NCBI GenBank assembly: GCA_015501055.1
Contig: JADNYV010000014.1
Location: 124,001 to 188,000 of the forward strand
Origin: Mucidula mucida
Taxonomy: Eukaryota; Basidiomycota; Agaricomycetes; Agaricales; Physalacriaceae
DNA length: 64,000 nucleotides
Direction of reading: 5' to 3'
This document shows positions 1 to 12,295 of the stretch, in pieces (positions within the stretch are counted from its first letter, which is position 1; each line of letters starts with the position of its first letter). A model generated the notes under the pieces. It did no database searches and was not told the origin of the DNA. It worked only from the letters and a program-made list of their open reading frames with translations. Position numbers and translations under genes: made by a program.

Positions 1-809
1 TGAGCTGAAGCCAGAATACCCAACGCCAATGTAGATTCTCTTGCACGAAACCACCGACAACCGGTCCAACGACCGAACCGCCGACGGATGACAAGACGAT
101 GAAGTTGACGGCATACTGTTGTTCGTCGGCCTCCCACATGTCGGCCACCATTCCCAAAGTCACGGAGCCGCCTGCAGAGGACAAGCCGCCAAGGAATCGC
201 GCGACGACGATCGTGCCATAGTTTTGAGCGAAGGCGCATGGTAATTGCCAGATGTTTACGAAGAGGAGACTGAGCTGAAGCACCGGCCATCTGAAGGGGG
301 GATATGAGTCAGTATGTTACGTTGCATTCCATATGTCATACTTACCGACCAAGTTCTTCGCTCCATGGTGCCCATAGTTCACTGCCAAATGCGTACGCAA
401 TGAGGAAGATAGCTGGAAATTGAAGAATGAGTATGCCTTGAAATGAACTGCGATCAATCAAATACTGACCTTGTCCTACACGAGCTGCCTGCGCGCTGAT
501 ATGGAACTCGGCGGACAGAGCATCGATGGCGTTGCCGTATATACTGGTGTTCAAGTTCATGGAGACTTGTACGACAAATATGACGCCAAGAATCATCCAC
601 TTGCGCCATGTCGGGAAGCTGAATCCTAGCTTATGATAACACTCTTCTTCGGAGATGGCAATTCGTCCATCTGGTCGCGTAGATTTTCGTGTGATCTTCC
701 TCTCGCCATCATCATTGAGCTTGGACGAGTCTTCAGCGATAGTGTTAGTCTCGGTGGAGGGTTCGGGAGACGGTTGAGTGATGACCGTTCCAGGGGAGAG
801 CTTCGACAT
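1..809 (-). CDS. MFS (DHA1-type) transporter, 5' part; 3' end lies outside the window
   Basis: Major facilitator transporter of the plasma membrane, probably drug/H+ or polyamine antiport by family; the substrate cannot be read. The start ATG is at 809. A hydrophilic N-terminus of about 75 residues leads into the first membrane helix ([14 protein letters not shown]). After it come [18 protein letters not shown] and [19 protein letters not shown], the typical DHA1 loop and helix motifs of fungal multidrug-type carriers. Two short introns fit in phase: 413-469 and 291-345 (reading leftward on the minus strand). The frame stays open through WRWVFWLQL to the window edge, so about half of the usual 500-550 residues is present. 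No frame break is visible. Family call is firm; subfamily is inference. Confidence 0.85.
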
Positions 810-930
810 GACTATAAGATAAGTATTAGGAAGGCTGGGGTTAACGAGAAACGAAGACTTACCCGAGTAGAACTGCGGGGAACGTATGAGGGGAAACGGC
901 GAGATAGGGATTGCAGGCGTTGACCGTACT

Positions 931-937
931 TATAAAT
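931..937 (-). promoter_or_regulatory. TATA-like element upstream of the MFS gene
   Basis: TATTTATA on the minus strand, about 120 bases upstream of the MFS start codon. Position and sequence suit a TATA box with a longish 5' leader; seen in sequence only. Confidence 0.35.
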
Positions 938-3151
938 ACCCGGCTCGGTCTAGGCGATCGGAGGTAAACAATGCTACCGTTTCGACCATAACGCGTCACC
1001 GGCGTAAAGAAAAAGATTGCACCTCGTTGAAGGGCTGTTCTATTTTTAAATTATCCCCGGCCGTACGAGCTGTACGTCCGTCGACGTCATCGTGCCTGCT
1101 CCGCGATGTTCCGACACATTCGAATTTGGTGGTTGAGACGCCACAGAAGGCAGCGTTAGAGCGTTGTCCATATGCAACCGCTGAAGAAAATGTCCCAATT
1201 TCTTTAATCGGTGGGGTAGCGCGACCTTTTGCGGGTACCCCACGCATCGGCACCCCGCTTGTACCCCGCACTCGCCGCTGGATCCACGCAATCAAAGGAT
1301 CATCATGGAGTCAACGCGACGATGCCGGAACCGTGGCGTAGAGATTAACCGCCAGGCATATTAAAGGAGGAGCGTTTCGACATGCCACTATTGGAGTAGG
1401 TTGAATAACATTTTTGGAGTCTTTGTGAGAGTCAAAGTCACCTTGCCGTACAGTTATCTTCTCATGAACAAGCCACACATCCCACGAGCAGGATGGCCGC
1501 TCTAAGGCCACAGAAACGGGGTTGTAGAGTGGTAAACATTCTCCCCCAGTAGATTGGTGGATCGAGGAATTCATACAGACTAAATGGCAGACCGTATTCG
1601 AATGAGCTCTTAATATCGGCTCTGCAAGTGATTGTGAATCGACCTCGGTGAAACGCGGTACCGTCTTCACAAATGGGGGAGTCTGCTGCACAAGATCCGT
1701 GAGTGGTCTTTCAACTGAACGCGACCCACAGGTGACTAAAAAATCGAAGTCGTTACCGAGTCCGCAAGTGAAACCCAAGTAGAGACAGCAAAAAGTACGG
1801 AGTACAATTTTATAATAACACTAAGCAGTTATAGTAAACATCACAGGTTGATGATGAGCACCGGGACACACCTGAGCGAGCCCGGTTGACGCGGGAGCGG
1901 GAGTCGCCCCAATTAAAAAAGAAAAACCGCAGGCTGGATCGTGTGAATGTTCGATCGCGTCTGGTACACGATCCTCTGACATCTTGGGATAACGGGAGTT
2001 TCCAGTTGTTTCCATATTGGACCTCAAGCATCGTTCTTCACGCCGCTATACAACGCGTTAAACGGCAGCCAGACTTCTCTTTCGGATCTTCCCTCGCTGT
2101 GCTCACATTTCCTTGGTCATCTGAAAATTGCAGGTCTCCTGGCGTTCAATTCATCAACATCTCCGTGGCGCGTGCACACATGTGGCGTCGAACTCTATCG
2201 CCTATCCATCGCTCATCCAGAGAAGATCGACAGGTTGGAGAGATGGCATTCGTTCTTTCTCCCTTTGCTTGGAGACCCAACTAGAATCACCAGTCAAAGT
2301 GCAAGCTGTCGGCGATTATCGGGGAGAGACGGTCCGAGATCCTAAACCCGTTCAATCAGGTAGGCTTTGGGTAGGCTAGTAATTCACGTTGAGATGTGCA
2401 GCCCCATTGTACCTGCGGTCATGTGGTGGAGACAGAAGAACAGCAGAAAATGCGATTCCAATCCACTAGAGATCAAGTTCCTCATTCACACGCGAATCCA
2501 AATTGATATGGAAGCTACCTAAATGTTAACGTGAATATTGATGTGAGTGCCGCCTGTCATCTGAATTGTGTTGGGAGCTCACTGTTTTTGGTTAAAGCGA
2601 TGATGCCCTATGCTGTACAAAGCTAGAAGGGCGCGCTCAGTCGGGCCCGGGCCTTCTTGGCGATATTTCCTCAGACTTCTTCCATGGAGGAAAATGGGGC
2701 GAGGCTTTGAGTAACAGCGTTTAAACCTCGTCTTGTGCGTTCACCCCAGTCTAGGGACAGCAAGGCCGCCATTTTTCAACCGCGAATGCAGTCATGAAGG
2801 AGGGAAACGAACAAGGGCCGTGTCCAAATATTGAAGAAGGGCAGGGTGCAATAAGGGCCATCAGAACTGGCATCATACGCTGTTTACGTATTGTTGAGGT
2901 TGGTGTTTCCCTCCCTTTCCCTCCCACGAAAGGCAACCCACGAGGCTAACCACACGAGGCTCGCGCGTTCACTGTCGCTGCCAGCACCGTTGGCGTCTCT
3001 GCTTATACTGTCGGCTCCGCAGCTTCCATCGTTGCCGTCTGTAGCTCGTCGGACGCGACGAGCGCCCTATTTCAAGAAAAAAACCTCAAAAAAATTTACG
3101 CGATACCTCCAACGACTGCGACGGTCTTGTTACTGATTTGGCTCCCCTACG
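938..3151. other. Intergenic region without a supported gene
   Basis: Open frames here, such as 1311-1778 (-) and 1886-2284 (+), lack recognisable domains, codon consistency or plausible splice continuations. The last 250 bases before 3152 are pyrimidine-rich, as expected for a promoter and 5' leader of the following gene. Confidence 0.4.
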
Positions 3152-6100
3152 ATGCGTTTCCTATCACGATTCACCTCACGACACCCCACGCCAGACCGGG
3201 CAGCGAGCACGCCAGAACAGGCGGGTGTTGAGACAGACGGAACCAATACTTCGCCCTCGTCGCCTCAACGTATGGACTCGGAAGGGTACCCCTCGTGGTT
3301 GCCGCAGCGCCCCCCGCCCCCCGCGCCGGCGTCTACCTTTCAGTCGTCGACCATTGCACTGGATGCCGCAGCCGCAGCTACGCCCACGAGCTACGTCTTT
3401 GGGAGGAAGGCTACACCGCGATCGGTTAGAATCGTCAGTCTTCCTGAGTCAAACTACGGAGATGAAAACGATCGACGTGTGCCGACCGATCATACACGAG
3501 TGGCGAGTGGACATTTGCATCCGCGTGTGTGGTCACGGGCAACCGGTGGTGCTGTTTCGCCTACTGTCTTTGGAGATCCCTACCTGGCACGTCTTTCCAA
3601 ACCTCGCTTCAATGCTCCCTCGTTGCGCCTCGACATCGTCAGGAGCAACAACCTCTTTGTGCACCTCTACTTTTACTTTTTCCGTGTATTCATATTTGCC
3701 CACTTGGTTCTCCAAACCTTTTTCGATTTTAATGCCATTTTTATAATCATTCAGTAAGTGGCGCATTCTGAAATCATCGCGATACTAATCCTCCTGTAGA
3801 GTTTCCAAATTCCCTTCTCCGGACGCGCCTGGCGTTCCAGGATCAGGCAGAAACTGGGCTCTGGGCGCTGCGGCGTATATTGCCTGCTGGTTTCTTCAGA
3901 TCTTTGGTGTTTTCATACTTTACGAGCTTGTCTATTCTTTCATACGACGGTGGAGAGTCAGGAGACCGTCCATCTATCCTATCTATTCTTCCTCCCCAGC
4001 CTTCAACTTTGTCGCCGTTACCTCGTACAGCAGGTTCTGTTTCCTCCAAAATCTCCGCTATGCTGCCTTCTTGCACAGCGTGCGTGATGGTCTGGCGGAA
4101 ACGTTCTGGCACTACTCTCAGAATCTCCCATCCGTCTCTCTTCTGCTTCCCCGAGCGGGATTGTGCCTCGCAGTCTTGTTGACGTTTTCGTCCCCTCAAG
4201 CTGAGTATGCGGCGCTTACGGCGACTGGCGCCTCCTTGCGGGACAGTACATTTTTTAGAGACGACGGTTCACTCACAGGCTATTCTCGTGGTGTTCTAGT
4301 TGCCAACGCTGCATGGACAGCGTGGAGGTCGCTGATTCTGATCTATAGCTGGTAGGAATTCTCACTGTTCAACCTTCTTCTCCATACTCATATTCACTTA
4401 TAGGCTCGGTCTATGGATCTTGAGCGAGCAAGGCTGCGCTGGTATCTGCGGCCCAAGGTATCGCTGGGAGGAGGACGAATTTGAGAAGACAGTAGCGGAG
4501 CACAGCGAAAAGAACATGGAGGAGCGACCTCCTGAGGTCCTGTGGAGCTGGCGCGCGTGCACGCGTGAACGGATTCAGGATCTGTTTGATTTCTGTCTGG
4601 TCACAACCAAATCCGGTGGAAGGGAGAGGGATCCGTCTGAGGATGCGCGGGTGACGGAGCAGGTCATGGCCGCTGTTGGCTTGGGTCCGCACGCGTCTAA
4701 TAGAAGACCCGTACTCTCGGATGATTTCTTCAAGGGTCCGGGTGGTGAAGCTGGTCCGTCTACGGACAGAGCGCTTGGCGAGGACCAGGGCGGTCCGCTG
4801 ATGCAGCTTCCGTATCCCTTCACCACCAAGGGATCTGCTCAGGTCTCTTCAGATGACGAGAAAGTTCCCTTCCCGCCATCAGTACCCAGTGATGAGAAGA
4901 CCAGTGACGAGAAAGAGACAAGTGGTGGCACTACTACTAACGAGGACGAGGACGACGAGATGGACGCGGATGAGGAGGATGCAGAGGAAGAGCGCCTCGC
5001 GGCTGGGGCAAGTGAGGAGCCGTCGTCTGGGCGGGCCTCAGGGTCCATGTCGAGTCTTGGACACCCCGTCTCTTCGCGATATCCTTTCCAGATGCGCCGG
5101 CCCACACGTGGAACGTCGATGAACTCTAGCAGCTCTCCGGCTTCACGTGCGACGCCGCGTTCATTGCAGTCTAGGATCTCGGGGACGACGCAGTCGACTG
5201 GGAACAGGGAGTCTACGGACTCGCATTCCCCTCGATCGCACTATACGAGCTCTGACGCAGCTAGCGCTGCTAGCCCGTCGAGTGTCATGAGCGGCGCCAT
5301 CCCCATGCCCCCTAGGCATCCGAATCGCAGCCGCGCTGGTACGGTGCCCATCGCATCTGCTCCCTCTACGCCTAGCCCCGTCCACTTCCCCAAATCACGC
5401 CGCAACAGGACGCGTGCCGATAGCGGAATCACGCAGACCTTTGGTGCTCCGCAGCCCGGGCTGGATCTTGACGGCGAGGATGACGACGGGACGGACGAGC
5501 CGGAAGGCGGCGATGTAGTCGGCTTGCTCTCCCCGCAGTCCTCCGGCCTCAGTCCGCGCTCGTCCTTTATCCACCGCAGCCGCACGAGCACCGCCTCCTC
5601 CTCGCATCACTCTGGCTCCCGAAGCAACTCTCATTCCGGGTCCTCCTCCGGGGGCGGACGGTCCCGCGTCGAATCCGTGCGCTCTCGCGCGCAGTCCTTC
5701 ATCGCCGCCGCGTCGCGGAGCAGTCTTGAGCTCGTGCGGCCGCGGTCGCACTCTATGGTCAGACTCGAGGAGGACTACTCGTCTGGGCACTCGCGCTCGG
5801 GCAGCGGCTCCGGGAGCGGCGAGAACTGGACGTTCGGGCACCCTGCGGCGTGGATGCGCGGCACGGGCAACGACAGGCGGGATCCGCCGTCGCCGGTGCA
5901 GGAGGAATTCCGGCGGGATGTGCAGGAGCGCACTAGGAGCCCGCCTTCGCCGGTGCAGGAGAGGCGCGAATCAGAGTCCAGAGAAGACGACGCGCCGCGC
6001 GAGCAGGAGGAGTACGAATCGACGGCGATTCCTGTCGTCGTGAGGGCTTCGCAGTCTGATCTTTCTCTTCCTGTGACTGAGGCGCCGACGGTGCATCAGG

Positions 6101-6303
6101 AGGACATGCCGGCCTTTGGCAGGCGCTTTGACGATGATGATGCGTACATGAGCAGCCACCCCGACATCAGCACCGCCGCCGCGTCGTTCGTCACGGCCGC
6201 GGCTACGATAGAAGGAGCGACGACGACGGACGACAGTGTACGAACAGTTCCGAGCTACCCCCACATGATGGAGCGGCAGGGCCACGGATGGGGACCCGCC
6301 TAG
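3152..6303 (+). CDS. Large multi-pass membrane protein with Ser-rich tail, function unknown
   Basis: Two in-phase introns (3754-3799 and 4352-4403) join three exons into about 1,017 residues with no frame break. The N-terminal 150 residues are polar. Membrane segments follow: about residues 170-200 (LFVHLYFYFFRVFIFAHLVL), 220-245 (YIACWFLQIFGVFILYELVY), around 320 and around 370-390 (SLILIYSWLGLWILS). The remaining roughly 620 residues are cytosolic-looking and low in complexity: acidic runs near 4930-5000, then many Ser/Arg/Pro clusters typical of phosphorylated, disordered tails. I do not recognise the family; the pattern suggests an endomembrane scaffold or channel-like protein conserved in basidiomycetes. 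The start at 3152 is the first ATG in the frame. The gene converges with the NEDD1-like gene. Confidence 0.75.
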
Positions 6304-6670
6304 TCTTCTCGAAAACCTTGGACTTGCAGCATCTTCCTGTTTTATTCTTGACTTATTTTCTCTCCACCTCTCTGCACTATTATTTGTATTTACTTAGTAT
6401 CTTCACTTATCACCCCGGAATCTATTGGATCTTGGATACAATTACGCCACACAATATAGATACTAGTCATGTCATTTTACTAGCCAGTACAATTGAAACC
6501 GAATTACGCCCTGTTTTTATTGAGTAACGCCGCGTTGCTATACCGTACAATAAACGTTGTAAGAGTCGTGACAACAAATGAATGACATTCCTGAGACGTG
6601 TAAACGAACGTGTAACTACGAGTAGCATGAGGGAAACATATACATAAATAATACATAAGAGAGATCATCA
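6304..6670. other. Convergent 3' region
   Basis: AT-rich stretch between two convergent genes. It holds the 3' ends only; no gene or clear stem-loop was seen. Confidence 0.4.
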
Positions 6671-9132
6671 TCAATAGCCTCTCTTCAAACGCTCATTCTC
6701 CTCCCTCAGGCGTTTATTCTCCTCTCTCAGATCCTTCAAATCACCAACATACGTCTCCATCACCTCCGTCAACTCCTTTCGCCACCCCCTCCGCATACTC
6801 ATCATCTCCAAATGCAGTCCCGTCATCTGCGCCTTCGTCTCCTTCTGATACTCAAACATCACATCCCCGACAATTCCTCTCAAAAACTCTTGCGCAGAGC
6901 TCGTCCCGGGGACGACGGATTCCGCAGCGGCGACGGAGCCCACGAGATAGGTCGCATCGGCGTCGAACGGCGAGGGGAAACCTGTATCTCCCTGCTCGGT
7001 TCCTTCAGATCCTGAATATCTTTTGAATCAAGGAACCCGACATTGCGCCCTTTCGCTTTGCCCTTCTTCTTCTCCTCAGACTCGCTCGCATGTATCCATT
7101 TCTCCACCTCGGGCGTACCAAGCCCCAGAACACCCATACCTTTCTTCTGAGGTATCGGGGTCATGGGATCACCAATGTGGGGAAGGTCAGGAGAAGGAGT
7201 GGCACTGCGCCGAGCGTCCGCAAGCGCTGAGGGAAGAGAGGGCACCGGAGGTACTGGCGACATGTTTCTAGTTGCAGTGGACGCAGTAGAGGACTTCGCA
7301 GGACGAGAAGCCTCAGTACCTGCCCGTGATGCCGAGGAAACGGTTCTCGTTCGTCGAGGAAGAACCGGAGATTTCGTCGACGACTCTGCTTTGCTAGTAC
7401 GAGAGCTACTCGACACCGTCCGCATCCGCCGTGGAATTTCATCCGCTTTGGGCGATTCTACTTTGCTAGTGCGAGAGCTGGTCGAGACCGTTCGTGTTCG
7501 CCGCGGAACCTCGGCCGCTTTAGGTGAAGAAGACAATGATCCAGATCCAGCAGACGACAACGTACGACGGCTGCGCACGTTGACTGACGCGGTGGTAGAC
7601 GCGCTATCAGTCCCTGGAGAGCCAGGAGGAGTTGTCTTTGCGACGGAAACCTTGCGTAGAGTCGAAATTGTGCGTGTCCGAGGAGCGGGCGGCTTGGACA
7701 AAGGGGATTTCTTAGAGTCCGTCACAGTGGTTGCTGAGACGTTCTCCCTCATACTGAGCCTTGTCGAGGGAGCAACTGGGGACTTGATGGTGGATCTAAA
7801 GGTGGGAGTGATCCTTTTAGGAGTAGCATGGGTGGGCTTTAGAGTGTCCTCTTTCGCTGCGTAGGTTGAGTCAGATGGATAAAAATTCTAAAGAAGGACT
7901 TACGTTGAAATTCGCTAGTACTTGTGCTATTTCCTAGTGGGTCTCTAACGGGCGAGAACACCTTCCTTTGATTAATGGGAGACGAAGACTTTCTGGGTGT
8001 TGCAAGAGTCGAAGGTTTCCTCCCTGTGTTTTCACGTCTGCTGACAGAGGCTACTCTCGCAGTTTTGGCCGGCGTGGGTTTTTCGGCGGCAGGTTTCCCT
8101 CCAGGCGTTGGGTTTGCTTTCGATTCAGCTGTCGCTTTGAGTTTCGCCTAGGCTCGAAAGTAAGCCGTCAGTTCTTCTGAGAAGAGTAGATCGCACCTGG
8201 ACACACATGCTTTCCACCTTGCTCCCGCTGTCGCTAATAACGATACACTTTGGCTGTTTCTCCAACCCTCTGAGGTCCAAGATAAGAAGCTTCCCATCAT
8301 CTGTTCCAGCATAAATGGAAGCTCCTTCCGGAGAGAATGATAAAGCAGTCAATGGGACTTGTAAATTGAGTGTTCGAAAAAGGCTGCTGAGTCGTTAGCG
8401 GGGCAACTACGGGGGAAAATAGTGCAGACCCTTTTTCCTTTTCCAGGTCAACCAGTCCCACATATCCTGCGGACATTGCCACGGCAACGAGCGTCTTGCT
8501 GAATGGGCTACAGGCGATGGCACGATGTCTCCCGAGGATGCTGAGCCGACCATGATGGTCTTGAGAGGAGAGGAAGGGCGTGCAGTATCAAATATGACCA
8601 GCTGCTTGCCAATTCCGATGAGCAGTCTGGTGCGGGAGTGCCGGTGGAAAGCCGCCATGTTGATGTTTTGACCGGCAAGTGGCAATCCTCGAAGAACCGT
8701 ATGCGACCCATGGGCGAGATTATGAACATGTACTGCGTTGGCAGATGTCGAGGCGAGCAGCGAGAGGTCGTTACAGAGTGTCAGGGAGATGATGGGTGAT
8801 TTGTGGGAGGTAAAGGTTTGTATGTTGGTCGATTCCATGACATGCACCTTGTCGTTGGCGCTGAAAACGATGGTCTCTTTATCCTTCACCACCAGATTGG
8901 AGAGACTTCCGAAGCCCTCCACAACGTACACGTCCTCCACCGTGCTCGTCGCCGGGTCATACTTTCGGATGTTCTGCGCCGATAAAAGGTACAGCGCCTT
9001 GTTGTCCGCCGACCATGCGCTCGCTATTGCAGGTTCGATATCCTTGAGCGCAGGTGTATATGATTCCGGAGCTCGCTTTAGAGTTGCCGAGTCGAGGACA
9101 GCGAGAGCATCTGCAACGGCGACGGCAAGCAT
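6671..9132 (-). CDS. NEDD1: NEDD1-like WD40 protein (gamma-tubulin ring complex recruitment)
   Basis: NEDD1 brings gamma-tubulin ring complexes to spindle pole/centrosome sites. The first 400 or so residues are WD40-like repeats, for example YVGLVDLE and IYAGTDDGKLLILDL. A Ser/Arg/Pro linker follows with repeated RRTRTVSS motifs, as in regulated NEDD1 proteins. The C-terminus is a coiled coil beginning EFLRGIVGDVMFEYQKE and ending LREENKRLREENERLKRGY, which matches the gamma-tubulin-binding end of animal NEDD1. The start is ATG at 9132; a TTG upstream is not used. Introns at 8148-8196 and near 7860-7906 fit, and a 43-nt intron near 8356-8398 joins the blade ending LEKEKG to SLFRTLN. Two joints do not fit any intron: near 8520 (GDIV to AIACSP) and near 7003 (before GTEQGDTG). 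Each is mended by one extra base. Family identity is strong. Confidence 0.8.
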
Positions 9133-10211
9133 GGTTGGCGTCTTCAAGGATAGTCACACACAGTCACAGTCACTAACACGGCAACCGATCACCACATGAT
9201 CGTTGTATTTCTTTATCCAGAATCTTTATTATGAAAAAAAGTGTATGCGAAAGATTCACATTGTTCGGACTATAGACTTACTGAGGATACTACAACTCTG
9301 AGGCTGCGGAGCTCTCAAAATGCTAGCCTTGACGTGCACGCCATGATTTAGCATCACCGCCTCGAGCATTCAAAGAAAGGCTACCTGCTTCGGACAAGCC
9401 TGCAGGACCTACATTCATCTAACAACGATGCTTGGCGGTGATTCTCGAGAACTGTTACTTCAGAGTGTATCAAATGCGGCTCCCGGCTCTGGCAGCTTTG
9501 GACAACATGTTGCGTACTGGTTTGTTTGCTTTGGGCATCAGCGTAGTCTCTACTCCAACTGGAACGATTTATAGCTCGGCGGTCATTGAAATCGCTGCAG
9601 TGACTACCTTGACGGGGTTGGAAGAAAGACGACCGTGGTGGCGGCGCTTTCAAGTGAACTTCATGATTGAGGATGTCAATCGTGTGGAAATTGACCCGTT
9701 CAGCGACAGCGGACAAAGCCAAGGAGCCTGGAAAGATGCTGGTACTTCAAAAATTTCCCTGAATGGTTGGCAGTTCAACCAGTTTTCTATATCCACACGA
9801 GGGCGCGACGCTGCAGAACGGTAACTTCGGAAAGAACCAGGCTGAGGGTGTTCGTGGTGATACACGCCACCAGCTGACACTTCTTTCAGCGACACTTCCC
9901 ACCTTCGACGTATGCGCTGGGGTTGTACAACGCTGGGCGTACTCTTGAGTCCCACCTCACCCTATTTTTCGCATCATCATGTGACATGTCTCACGAGCAG
10001 CCACTTCAGTGCCCCTCTGGATGACCGGCTCGCTGCCAATCCTTTTCGATCTATTCTAACTCAATACCCTCCTTTGCTGTTGTAGGGGCTCCTTTCTGAG
10101 ACTTGGGGCGGAGGAAAGACTATTTAACAGGATGCATATACTCGCAGAAAACATTGATCGCTCGTTCTTCATCCTTGCCCTGCGAGGACTGTCGTTCTTT
10201 TCTGTGCCATC
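9133..10211. other. Intergenic region, shared upstream of two divergent genes
   Basis: About 1.1 kb between divergent start codons. Open frames at 9432-9824 (+) and 9381-9955 (-) overlap each other on opposite strands and show no family resemblance. A TATTTAA-like motif lies near 10120, about 90 bases before the next gene. Confidence 0.4.
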
Positions 10212-11860
10212 ATGGCGATAGACATCGGGTTTAAAACCGAAAAACCGTCAGTATTTCTCCTGTTTTCGTCTTCCATTCCCAAAGTCCCCCAGATTCCAGG
10301 AGTTGATCGTCACTCCCGGCGACGTTACGCTCGGCTCTATCGTGTTTGGGTTTTTCGTAGGTGTTTCTTTTGCAGAGACGCGCGTTTTTACGACATTTCC
10401 GCCGCAGTTCGGGTTCGCTGTCCGCGTTACATTGAGCGCTGTGCAGGAGACCAGGAGGGCGGGTAGAGTAAGTCTGTAAACACGCGTCCCAGCGCGTCCT
10501 GCTCACGGCATTCAAGTTCTCTGCCTATATCTTCATGATCTGGCTAGAGATTGCTACGTGAGTTCACCTGGCCTGGCCGTCACCATGCTCATCATGCTAT
10601 TCTAGTGATACCACCTTCGCTGTACGTATTTCTTTTGCAAGTCACAAACGGGCGAGTACTGACAATTTTCGCCGTCAGGTCGTCGCGTGGTCTTACCTGT
10701 ACGCAACCGCCTCCGCTCATTTCTGCCTTTCTCACGTGTTCCTTAGCGCCAAAATAGTTCCTCCTAGTGCGCCACTGTTCATAGGTATACTCGTCTTGTG
10801 GGTCTGCCAAGTGCGTTGTCTTGGATGAAAATCCATCTTCTGTTAATCCAAGATGTGTTTAGGTTCAATGTCTTATGATGATCATCGTCAACCGACTGTG
10901 CATTCTACACTCTGATGAGCGGCAAAGAGTTAGTTTGTCATTCGCATGCAAGAGCGCCAAACTTAAGTCTGGCACTATTCTAGCGCATTCTCCGCTTCAC
11001 TACAGCTGGTATCGTTACCGCCATTTCACTCTCTACGGCTTGCGTCTGTGAGTTCTTCATTCTTGTATGATACAACAGCAATGTTGACCGCATATCGCGA
11101 TACAGGGATTCCTGCGCAGCTTCAAATTAATCACACTTACATCTGGGTTAGTTGTCTATTTGAACACCCGCTGGACCATCCTTACGCTCAATGTCTACAG
11201 CTGAATCATTGGTGGGATCGCGTTGAGAAATCGGTCTACCTCTTGCTCGATCTCACTCTCAACATACTCTTCATTCGAGTCGTTAAGACCCGACTTATCA
11301 ACTTCGGTCTCAAGAAGTATGACCGAGTCATGAAGTACTTGTACCGCCTCTTCTGAAACTTACATCTAACTCTCCCACAGATTCAACCAGTATATCATCT
11401 TTGTCTCCATCAGTATGGATATTTTACTGCTTGGCATCACCGCCTTGCACAATGGCTTTGTGTACTGCCAGGTAAAGTAACGACACGCATGCCTTTTTGT
11501 GAAGCTTATCATGGCAATCAGTTCCATCCCATCGTTTACATTGTGAAGCTCCATATTGAAATGACTATGTCTCGTAAGCTGCTATTCCTTTAAGTAGTGC
11601 GAGCGAGATACTCATCTCGCCTACTCAGAACTTCTGATCAAGGTCGCCCGCTCCACGGGCATCAGCGGCTACACTGCAAATCCGACAGCGGGTACTGTCA
11701 CCGGGAATAGGACACGGCCCAACAGCCTGTTAGTCTCCCTGCACAAACACCCAGTTCGGAGACTAATTCTTCATTCAGGCAGGTTCATGTCGATACCCAG
11801 GTGCTCACGACTCGTCACGCGGACAAATCGGTGAGACCTAAGTATGCTTCCAGGCAGTGA
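10212..11860 (+). CDS. Fungal multi-pass integral membrane protein, function unknown
   Basis: Member of a family widespread in fungi and usually annotated only as integral membrane protein. Recognisable blocks in order: MAIDIGFKTEKPS, TPGDVTLGSIVFGFFVGVSF, AYIFMIWLEIAT, IVPPSAP, VQCLMMIIVNRLCIL, WIPAQLQINHTYIW, HWWDRVEKSVYLLLDLTLN, YIIFVSISMDILLLGITAL and FHPIVYIVKLHIEM, followed by ELLIKVARST and a polar tail ending YASRQ. About seven hydrophobic segments suggest a 7-helix topology. At least nine short introns are needed. Most have clean GT-AG phases, for example the intron just before the last exon, ending at the AG near 11777. The joint after QETRRAGR (near 10465) leaves only a 25-nt intron and is doubtful. 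The ATG at 10212 is the family's usual start. Confidence 0.75.
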
Positions 11861-12295
11861 AAAAGTACTTAGGCCCTTTTTAGACAGGAATCCTAGGAAT
11901 AAACACTTTTCCGCCGCGAGCGGCGACAGCGCAGAAAGTGCGGCAGGTCCCTCGGCGTAAACGCTTGTAGAATTGCACTCTCGATGAATTGGAGTGCTTA
12001 CTAGATTGTTATATAGGATGCTGAAATACAAAATACTCTATTGTGCGGCTGAGAAATTGCCCAGAAAGCGGTTTATCAGATATCATACGGCCCTATGACC
12101 CGAGGTCGACGTGAGTGCTACATATAAGCACAAGAGGCTTCGAGAATACACAGACAGTGAGGTGATAATCGCCGACCAAGAGATGCGCGTCGCGTCTGGT
12201 CGCGTGCGCGCAAGTCACGTTCCGTCACATCACTGTTTCACGACGCCCCATTGTATTATTTCTCGCCAATTCCCCTGCAAAGATCACGAGCAATC
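11861..12295. other. Intergenic region
   Basis: Contains the 3' flank of the membrane-protein gene and the promoter of the FAN1-like gene. No gene seen. Confidence 0.4.

Noticed and set aside
1311..1778. 155-codon open frame on the minus strand
   Set aside because: No domain, no signal, no splice partner; composition looks random.
7163..7864. 233-codon frame on the plus strand
   Set aside because: Antisense shadow of the Ser/Arg-rich linker of the NEDD1-like gene.
9381..9955. Overlapping open frames on both strands
   Set aside because: They mirror one another and neither shows family motifs; the plus frame starts at TTG.
10465..10492. A 25-nt intron in the integral membrane protein gene
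   Set aside because: Too short for normal splicing; a base error or a different exon border is more likely.
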